Under the pieces are notes generated by a model that ran no database searches, was not told the DNA's origin, and saw nothing but the letters and a program-made list of their open reading frames with translations. From NCBI GenBank assembly GCA_022711435.1, contig JAKLFB010000051.1, positions 1-37,242 on the forward strand: a stretch of DNA of 37,242 bases. The letters run 5' to 3'. The stretch comes from Verrucomicrobiota bacterium (GTDB lineage: Bacteria; Verrucomicrobiota; Verrucomicrobiia; Limisphaerales; UBA1319). This document shows, piece after piece, positions 8,145 to 16,700 of the stretch; position 1 is the first letter of the stretch; every line of letters begins with the position of its first letter. Position numbers and translations under genes: made by a program.

Positions 8145-8173
8145 ACAATAATCACCTGCCGCCCCAGTGTCAA
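8145..8173 (-). promoter_or_regulatory. Sigma-70-type promoter of the coiled-coil gene
   Basis: On the minus strand, TTGACA (8173-8168) is followed after exactly 17 bases by TATTGT (8150-8145). The predicted transcript starts near 8138 and has a leader of about 24 nt before ATG 8114. Confidence 0.65.
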
Positions 8174-8308
8174 CGACAGCGTTGGACTCTTCCGGAAGGC
8201 CGGAGATTGTCGTCCGTCCCCCCACAGGCAGCGCCCACTCTCTGCACGCTCGCCGGCCCCCCACGCCCACGGCCGCCCCAAAAGCTCGCCATCCGCTCCC
8301 CGCTCCGC

Positions 8309-8314
8309 TATTCT
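8309..8314 (+). promoter_or_regulatory. Possible -10 element giving a leaderless transglutaminase transcript
   Basis: TATTCT lies six bases before the ATG at 8321, the spacing expected when transcription begins at the start codon itself. No clear -35 hexamer is visible at 16-18 bases upstream, so the call is tentative. Confidence 0.35.
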
Positions 8315-8320
8315 ATTAGC

Positions 8321-9772
8321 ATGATTCGTTCCATTCCAAGCCCCATTGTGTGGATCAGCATCGCCCGGCTCCTGGCTGGCGCCATGGCGGCAAGCCCGGC
8401 CACCGAGGCCCGGCTGGCCATCGAATCCGGCCGATGGATCGAGGCCGCGCGGATCCTCGAACAGCAGCTCGGACGGTCGGACCTGGATTTCCCGGCGCGC
8501 CAGGAGCTGCTCTTCGAACAGGAACGTATGGGGCGCATCCGCCTCGATTTCTCTCGAACCCACGACCAGGTCGTCGCCGATATCCGCGGCATCCTGCCCG
8601 ATGCCGCCGCCGAGTCGATCGCGCGCTGGGAGGCCGACGGCGCGCTCGAATCCTGGCGGATCGATGGCAGCCGTTTCTACTTCCAGAAAGCCGCAGCCAA
8701 CCTGTTCCGCGTCCATCCGGAGGCCCGCCGGCTCAGCGCCAGCCTCCGCGCGCCCGAGGCCGGCCTCCTCGCCGCTGTTTCCGATAACATCGACGCCCTG
8801 ATCGCCGCCTATGGACGCACCGGCCAGCTCCTGGGCGATCCCTATCGGGCTCGGATCCGCTACACTCTGACCGTCAAGCCCGACATGACGCCGCCTGGCG
8901 AGAACATCCGCGCCTGGCTCCCCTTCCCCCGCCAAACCTCCCGGCAGCGCAACCTTCGCCTCGTCACGACCCGCCCCTCCCGATCGATCCCCAGCGGCGC
9001 CGAATCGGCCCACTCGACGCTCTATCTCGAGCAAAGCGCCCGCCAAGGCCTGCCCACCACCTTCGAAGCCGTCTTCGAATACACCGTGCACGGATGCTTC
9101 CGCACGATCGATCCCGCGCGCGTCCGGCTGCCCGCCCCCGGCCACCCGGAGGCATCGCCGCATATGGGCGAGCGGCCGCCCCACATCGTTTTCACCCCCG
9201 AGCTGCGCGCGCTCGCCGCCGACATTGCCGGCGGCGAATCCAACCCATGGCTCCAAGCCAAACGCTATTTCGCCTGGATCAGCGACAACATCCCCTGGGC
9301 CTCCGCACGCGAATATTCCACCATCCCGTCCCTGACCGAATACGCCCTTCGTCACCGCTGGGGTGACTGCGGCATTCAGACCATGCTGTTCATGTCCCTC
9401 TGCCGCCTGTCGGGGATCCCCGCCCGCTGGGAATCGGGTTGGACCACCGGGCGGAACTGGAACATGCACGACTGGTGCGCCATCTACCTCGAGCCGTACG
9501 GATGGCTTCCGGTCGATGTCTCCCACGGCTTGCTCCCCGTGACGGACGAGCGCCGCCGCTGGTTCTACTGCGGCAACATCGACAGCCAGCGCCTTGTCGT
9601 GAACCATGATTTCGCCCAGCCCCTGTACCCCGCCAAAACCTTCTTCCGATCCGAGACCGTCGATTTCCAGCGCGGCGAGGTCGAGTGGCGGGGCGGGAAC
9701 CTGTACTACCCCGCCTGGGCCTGGCGATTCGAGCCCGAGATCCGGCAAGGCGCAACACAATGGGCGCCCTGA
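8321..9772 (+). CDS. Exported transglutaminase-like (cysteine peptidase fold) protein
   Basis: This protein has 483 residues. The N-terminus (MIRSIPSPIVWISIARLLAG, with a likely cleavage near AMAA-SP) is a signal peptide. The C-terminal half holds a transglutaminase core: GDCGIQTMLFM with nucleophile Cys350, NMHDWCAIYLE with His383, and GWLPVDVSHG with Asp399, a complete Cys-His-Asp triad in the usual order and spacing. Bacterial members are mostly proteases or peptide-modifying enzymes rather than cross-linkers. The N-terminal half (about residues 30-270) is helical and then beta-rich and has no domain I recognise. The open frame runs upstream to 8207, but ATG 8321 is preferred because it begins the signal peptide. 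It ends 6 bp from the oppositely oriented kinase gene. The physiological substrate is unknown. Confidence 0.87.
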   Translation: MIRSIPSPIVWISIARLLAGAMAASPATEARLAIESGRWIEAARILEQQLGRSDLDFPARQELLFEQERMGRIRLDFSRTHDQVVADIRGILPDAAAESIARWEADGALESWRIDGSRFYFQKAAANLFRVHPEARRLSASLRAPEAGLLAAVSDNIDALIAAYGRTGQLLGDPYRARIRYTLTVKPDMTPPGENIRAWLPFPRQTSRQRNLRLVTTRPSRSIPSGAESAHSTLYLEQSARQGLPTTFEAVFEYTVHGCFRTIDPARVRLPAPGHPEASPHMGERPPHIVFTPELRALAADIAGGESNPWLQAKRYFAWISDNIPWASAREYSTIPSLTEYALRHRWGDCGIQTMLFMSLCRLSGIPARWESGWTTGRNWNMHDWCAIYLEPYGWLPVDVSHGLLPVTDERRRWFYCGNIDSQRLVVNHDFAQPLYPAKTFFRSETVDFQRGEVEWRGGNLYYPAWAWRFEPEIRQGATQWAP

Positions 9773-9778
9773 ACGCCG

Positions 9779-10717
9779 TCATCCACCCGCCACGCAAATC
9801 CGTCCGGCAAGCTGGACCACCTCCGGCCAGGAGGGCGCATGCCCGCCCGGGCTCCGAGCCGCCACCGCCCCCGCCGCCATCCCCCAGCGCAGCCACTCGG
9901 CCGGCCCGCTCCCCCGCGCGATCTGAGCCGCCACCGACGCCATGACCGCATCCCCCGCCCCCACGCTGTTTTGGATCCGAACCGGCGGCGGCGCTGCGGT
10001 CCAACGCCGATCCTCATCATGGTGGATCAGCCATGCGGGCCGGGCACCTCGCGTCAGCAGAACCCACCCGCCCGTCGCCGCCGAAAGCTCCTCCGCCGCC
10101 CCCCGCAGCGCCGGCTCCGTCCGCACCCCGCCTCCCGCCCACTGCCTCAGCTCGTGCTCGTTGGGCTTGAGCAGAAAAGGGTGCGCCTTCACCGCCGCCG
10201 CAAACACCGGACCGTCGCTGTCCACCAGCGCAATCCCTCCCCGTTCCCGGACGCGCCCGGCCAGCTGCGCATAGGCCGTTGCAGGAAGACCGCGCGGAAG
10301 GCTGCCCGACATCACCACGATCCCCCGGCGCGGAAGCCGCCGGTCGATCCTCTCGAACAATGCGAGCCGTTCCTCCCGCAAAATCTCCGGCCCTCGCGGA
10401 TTGAACCGGAGCTGGCGGCCCGCCGGCGTCGTAACGATGTAATCAACGCGAGTCTCCTGGCCCACCTGAAAGGACCGAAACGGAAGGCCTTCGGACCGCA
10501 GATGCCGCCCCAGCTCCCGCCCGTAAGCCCCGCCCATCAGAAGCAGAAGCTCGGCATCCACTCCCGCCGCCCGCAGCCACCGCGCGACGTTGACTCCTTT
10601 GCCTCCCGCCCAGCGGCGTTCGGCCTCGATCGTGTTCTTCTCGTCCCAGCCCACGCCGGACACCGTCCACTCGACATCGACGGCGGGGTTGAGGGCGAGA
10701 GCCAAAACCCGGGTCAT
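9779..10717 (-). CDS. PfkB-family sugar-phosphate kinase (1-phosphofructokinase / tagatose-6-phosphate kinase type)
   Basis: The 312-residue product has the length and layout of the FruK/LacC/PfkB branch of the ribokinase superfamily. It starts TRVLALALNPAVD, like the family's TLNPAxD, and has the N-terminal signature GGKGVNVAR (residues 38-46) and the C-terminal ATP/anion-hole signature NSVGAGDAV with catalytic base Asp256. The family phosphorylates fructose 1-phosphate, tagatose 6-phosphate or fructose 6-phosphate; the sequence alone does not decide which. No phosphotransferase or aldolase gene is near. ATG 10717 overlaps the stop of the giant protease gene as ATGA, so it is the last gene of that operon and likely translationally coupled. 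The same open frame extends upstream to 11290, but that part lies inside the protease gene and is not used. Confidence 0.88.
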   Translation of the reverse strand: MTRVLALALNPAVDVEWTVSGVGWDEKNTIEAERRWAGGKGVNVARWLRAAGVDAELLLLMGGAYGRELGRHLRSEGLPFRSFQVGQETRVDYIVTTPAGRQLRFNPRGPEILREERLALFERIDRRLPRRGIVVMSGSLPRGLPATAYAQLAGRVRERGGIALVDSDGPVFAAAVKAHPFLLKPNEHELRQWAGGGVRTEPALRGAAEELSAATGGWVLLTRGARPAWLIHHDEDRRWTAAPPPVRIQNSVGAGDAVMASVAAQIARGSGPAEWLRWGMAAGAVAARSPGGHAPSWPEVVQLAGRICVAGG

Positions 10718-13700
10718 GGGCCGGTCTCGATCACCTGGAGTGTGAACGTGACATCCTGCGCGCCCGCGGCCTGCACGCCCAGATACCACGGGCCTGCCGC
10801 CAGCGGCGCCGGCGCCGAATCGGAGTCGACCTGGACCGCTTCCGTGGCCGGCCCGGGCAGGTCGCTCATGTAATCGAACCGCGTCTCCAAGGGCCAGGGC
10901 TCGAACGAGCCGGGCGCACCGCGCCGCACGAAGAGCCGGATGTCGTCGGCCACCGCGACCGCCTCGAAGCGCACTTGGGCGAGGCCGGCGCCCGCCACGT
11001 ATTCGTAATAGCGCCAGCCGCCGGCGGAAACCACCTGGCCGGCCAGCGGGGCGCCCCCATCCACCGATTCGATGGGCGGCCGGACCACCGCCCGTAGCGT
11101 GAATTGGATGGGACCCGTATCCCGCGGCGTCACCAGCAGATACCAATCCCCGTTGAGATTGGGTTGCACGCGCACCGGGCGATTGGTCCAATGCTCGGCC
11201 ACCCGGAAGAACTGGCAGCCGTTGGTTGGATCGACACAGTAGCGGGTGATCGGCCCCCCCGCAGTCAACCGCGGCGAGAGGTCGACCCAAACCGGATCGG
11301 TCAGGTTGGTGCGCCCTTGAACCTGATACTCAACCCCCGCCAGCGACCCCCACTCCAGACAAGAGCCCAGGATCGAATCGGCAGCATAGGATCGGATCCA
11401 GACGTTCGTCCGCAGAATCATGACCTCCGCGTTCGTCGAAGGCGCAAAGCTGCCCAGATGATAATTCGTGCCGAACGGAAAATCCCACTGGCGCAGCAGC
11501 AGATCGGCATTCCCAGTCAGATTCTCCAGCGTGAAGGCCGCCGCCGCATTCGTCTCCGCGATCCGGAAGTGATAGAACTCGACCGGCGCGCCCGGCGCGC
11601 CCACGACGCTCGTGAAATCAAGCCCGTTGGTGATCGTGATGACGTTCGCCGTCACTTCGGAGGCCCGGACAGCGTAGGCCACCGGCTGCAGGTCGGCGTT
11701 CGTGATCGCCAGGTACCACAGGCCGGGCGCCAGCGCCACGGGGACCGAATCCGGCAGCACCAGGATTTGCTCGGCGGCCGCGCCGGAGTTGGTGCCCGCG
11801 TAATCGGCCAGGCCGGGCCCCGGCAGTGGCAGGCCACGGCGCACGTACAGATCCACGTTCCCGTCGGCTCCCAGGGTCTCGAACAACACCTGCACCGCGT
11901 TGCTCGTCACCGCGAACGAATAATACTGGGGCTCGGATGCCGCCGGGATTTGGTTGGTGGCCGCCACGAAATTCGTCAACGGAAGGATCGAAGGCAGCGG
12001 GATCGTGAATTCGGACGCCCGGACCGAAAAGTCCACGGGCGCGCTGTTCGGGTTGTAGACGCCCAGGTGCCATCGGCCCGGCTCGAGCGCGACCGGAGCC
12101 GAATTCGTCATGAGGATGATCTGCTCCGGATTGGCTCGGGGCTGGTTGCTCTCGACATCGAACCGCGTCGTTGTCGGCCACGGCTCCGTCTCGCCGGGCA
12201 GCTCCCGGCGCGCATACAGGCCAATGTCGCCGAGGACAGGCACGGCCTCGAACATGACGGCGGTGGCATCGCTTGTGACGTCATAGGTGAAGTACTGCCA
12301 GTCAGGCCCTCCCTCGATCCTCCCCTCCACCGCCACGCCGTTCTCGAGCTGGATCATCGGCGGAACCACGGTCGCCCGAATCGTGAAGCGGACCGGCGCG
12401 CTTTCCCGGTTCACCACCGCAAGATACCAGTTGCCGTTGAGCTGCGGCAGGCTCAGATTCACCCCGTTGAACGTGGTCTGCGTGACCATGAAATAGCTGT
12501 AGGGACAGGGCAGATCCAGGCAGAACGTCATCGAGGTCTGGTCCGCCGTGAGCAGAGGCGAAACGGTATCCCAGCCCGGATCGGTGATGTTGGTCCGGCC
12601 GGCCACCACATAGTTGAACCCAGGGACTGTATCCCAAGCCAGGCAGAGCTGGTTGCCGGCCAGAACGGGCGGCCCGCTGAACGGGATCGGCGTGGTCACC
12701 ACCGGCGGGATCGGATTGGTGCTGATGATGATCAGCTCGGGCTGCCGGCCCGGCAGGAATCCGCCTGCATCGTGATCCATGAGGGATGGCAACCGCTCGA
12801 ATGCCAGCAGCAGATCGGCCGCACCGCTCAGGTTGTAGAGCTGGAACCGAGCCGTCTCGTTGGTCCGCGTGATCGGGAAATGGAAGAAATTCGTGATCGT
12901 CCCCGGGTTGACCTGGTAATCGAGCGGGATCGCATTGGTCAGCGTGATGATGTGCACAGGCGGGATGGGGGTTTCGGTGGCCATCAGCCGGTAGGTCACC
13001 GGGAACGTCTCGAAGTTGGCAACGCCCAGATACCAAATCCCTGGCGTGAGCGGGACCGGGATCGAGTTGGTCAGGATGATCGCCTGGTCCGTGTTGGTGC
13101 CCGGATTCATGCTGCGATAGTCGTTCCGGGTCAGCGTCGGCAGCGGATCTGCAACCAACTCGCCTTTCCTTACCACCAGGTTCACGTCTCCATCGACCGG
13201 GAACAGCTCGAACAAGACCGCGCCGGCGTTCGTCGAGACGTTGAACTGGTAGTAATCCAGGCCCGCGCCGTTGGTGATCGTGGCGGTCACCGGGATGCCG
13301 TTGGTCAGCATGGGAACCTGCGGCAGGATGATGTCCACCTGGTCGAACGTGACCCGGATGGTGAAGACGTTGGTCTGGTTGGGGTTTCTGTTTTGGACGC
13401 CCAGGTAATAGCGCTGGCCCGGCTGGAGCGGGGCGCTCGGCGGACGGTTCGTGCTCAGCAGCAGATACTCGCCCAGACCGAACCCGAGCTGGTCGACGTA
13501 ATATTCGTCATAAAGCGGATCCCCCGAAGGCAGCCCCCTCCGATCGCCCAGCAGGATCAGATCGCCGGCGCCGGACAGCTCGTTCGTGGCGAACCGGGCG
13601 GCCCGCGGGACGTCCACGTAGAAGAACCGGATCTCCGAGCCGCTGACGACATCGGTGTAGGGCAGGCCGTTGGTCAGGCCCACGGCAGTCTGGCCGGGCG

Positions 13701-16700
13701 TGGCCAGGATGAATTGCAGCCGCCAATCGACGATCCGCGGCGCCTGGGCCGGCTCCGGCCCCGCTCGAGTGTCGCGGATCTCCAGAATCCAATCTCCCAG
13801 GCTGTATTCCTCGCGAAGCACCGCCATGGATTCCTCGGGCAGATAGAAGCTGTCGCTCTGGACCTCTTCCAGCCAGAAGCCGTCCAGCCACAAACCGGAC
13901 TCGTTTCCATACACGACGAGGTCGGCCCGGGTGCCGCTCGCGACGAACTCGAGCCGGTTGGTCGACCACAGGTCGCCACCGGCGAAAACGTTCGTGGCCA
14001 GGCCGGGGATCATCATCGTGCCGCTCACCGGGCATGCATCCGGCGGGGCGCCGAGGCCGCATTTGCCCGCGGGTCCTGCCTGGACAATGGACGCCACCTC
14101 CGCCTCGGTCAGCGCGCGGTTGAACAGGGCCACTTCGTCGAGGCCGCCCGCGAACCGGCTCCCCGCCATCACATCCGCGCTGCTGGCGGGACGATAGCCC
14201 AGCCAGAGAGCCTCCGCCGTCCGCGGCGTGTTCAGCGGCATCGCCACCGGGACGCCTCCCGCCAGCGCGTTGGTGCCATTGACATAAATGGCCGCCAGGA
14301 AGGTCGCCTGATCGAATGTCGCCGCCACGTGGGTCCACTGATTCGAGGCCAGAATGCCAGGCGGCGTCACCAGGATGTGAGGCACCCCGGCCGCGTCCCG
14401 CACGTTCAAATGAACGGCTCCCGGGCTGCTGTTGGTCCGATCCGCGGCCAGGCTGATCCAGAGATGCAGGCCGGCCCGGTTGATGCCGTCGTTGAACTCG
14501 ATCACCGGCTGCGGCACATCGATGTCGTCGGGGTGGATCCACGCCTCGAGAGTGAAGCTGCGGCTGGACAGAGCTGAGGACCGCGGGATGCTGACCAGAT
14601 CGCTTGTCCCATCGAAATCGAACGCGCGGCCCGCCATCCCGGCCCGGTAGGCCGATCGGCCAATGAACCGCCCGTCCAGATCGCCGGCCCCATCCTCGGC
14701 ATTGTCTTCCGCCGGCCACCAAGCCACCAGGTTCGTCAGGTGCGGCGCGCGCCGGTGCGCGAAATCCAGCGCATAGAGCCGCCCCGGCTGCACGGCGATC
14801 GAGCGGCCGATCGCACCTTGGCCCAGCGCGAGCACGTTCGTCCCCTGCAGCGCCTGGGCCGGATCGCTCACGACCGTGACGGAATTGGTCTGGACCGCCC
14901 ATCCCTCCAGCCCCGCCGCACCGGCCAGGTAATCGCCCGGCGCGGCGCCCTCCCAGTCGTTCGTGAACAGAAGCTGCCGGTTGAGAGTGTTGACGAACGG
15001 CGCCTGGCCGAACTTGATCGGCGTCGTCGTCAGATTCGTGTTCTCGGTCAAGGTCAGATAGGTCAGGAGCCCGTTGGTGGTCGAGACGCCGATGGAATCG
15101 CCTTCCGGTTGGCCGCGATTCTCCACCAGCAACAGCCGCGTGCCCTCCGGGCTGACCAGATGAAGGCTCAGATCCGACACTCGCGGATGATCGATGCGCA
15201 ACCCGACCCGGACATCGACGATCTGCAGGTCGATCGGGACGGTGTTGGTCACCCGCGTCAATGCATCGTCCGCCAGAGCCGGCGGGAGATTGGTGGGCTG
15301 GAAGGTCTGCAGGAAATTGCCCGACAGGTTGTATTCGAGCTGGGTGTTGATCCGGTAGGTGACCGGGAATGGATTGGGATTGAAGACGCCGATGTGGTAT
15401 CTTCCGGGCCGCAGCGGCGGCGCATCGAGCAAGCCCAGGGCCAGCGTCCCCGTCGGCGGCACGATTCCCGCCTTCTTGTCGTAGTCATTCAAGGTCGGGT
15501 AATCGCCGCGCCGCACGTAGACATCCAGCGCCACGGAGGGATCCATGTCCCACACTGTGACGGTGAGGTTGGTGGCCTCGACGGGGACATCGATGTAGTA
15601 GTAATCGAAGCTGTTCGCCTCGACGGTGCCGAGCAGTCCGTTGAGCCCGCTGCTGGGCTCGACGCGGATCTCGAGGCTCGCCACCATCCCGGTCGCGGTC
15701 AGGGCGTCGTCCACCATGGTCAGAATCCAGACCCCCGCCGAGCTGCCGCCGACGAAATCGCCCAGGCTGCCCGGACCGTCGGTGGGCCGGCTGAAGAAGA
15801 CATCCCCCTGGTTCGCATCGTCGTAGATGAAGGCATTGGTGCCCCCGAGGCTGCCGGAGTTGAGAGAGTGGTTGTTCAGGACCACATACGACGAGTCATG
15901 GCTGAGGTTGCCCACCAGATCGCCCAGGTTCTCATGCACGATCACGTTGGTCACCACCACGCGCCCGATGTCGAACGGCACCAGGCCCACGGCAAACATG
16001 AGCGCGGCTTTCGGCTCGTCCGGCGAGCCATCCGGGATCGGAACGTTCACTGGCATCCCGTGCAGGATCCGGTTGCCATCCTGGTCCTCATCGAACGGCT
16101 GGTCGGAGGAGAGAACCACCATGTCGAACTCGGCGGCTTGCTGGTCCTCGGACTTCACTCCGACGTAGAAGATGTCCCCCAGCGCCGCGTTCGTGTAGGC
16201 CACGACCTCGGTGCCCCCCCGGTTCGCCGAGCGGCCGGCGGCCGCGATCGCCGCCGCATCCAGGTTGGTCAGCGCCGGATTCTTCGACACGTAGAGGTCA
16301 AGGTCCGCCTCGCGCTGCCTCGGCCTCGACAGGTTCGGCGGGGTGAAGGTGATGAACGCCACGTTGGTCCCGTTGGTCAGAACGACCGTCGAGTTGGTGT
16401 CCAGCAGGTTGGTGAAGACATAGAAGTTCCACTGGTTGGTCGCGCCCAGGGGCCAGCCGATCAGCGGCGAGTTCGCCCCCACACGCTGGTCGAGCAGAGG
16501 AATGCCGTTGGTCAGGCTCACCAGCGGACGCCGCTCGAACTCCTCCTCCAGCGGCGTCAGGGTGAACGCGTTGGTCAGCTCGAGGCCGCCCACCGACACC
16601 ACCAGCGCGAAATCCTGCACCACATCGTCCGGGTGCTCGGTCACGGCGTTGACGTTCACGCGGCGGCCGAGGACGCGGATGGTGTAGTTGGTGGCGAGCG

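Noticed and set aside
10718..11290. Upstream extension of the kinase frame
   Set aside because: It overlaps the protease gene, and the family N-terminus begins at ATG 10717.
11104..14577. A plus-strand open frame of 1157 codons opposite the giant protease gene
   Set aside because: It is composed of Arg/His/Gln/Pro-rich sequence with no domain, as expected from reading the complement of a GC-rich coding region. The minus-strand frame has intact protease, P-domain, PPC and LamG motifs.
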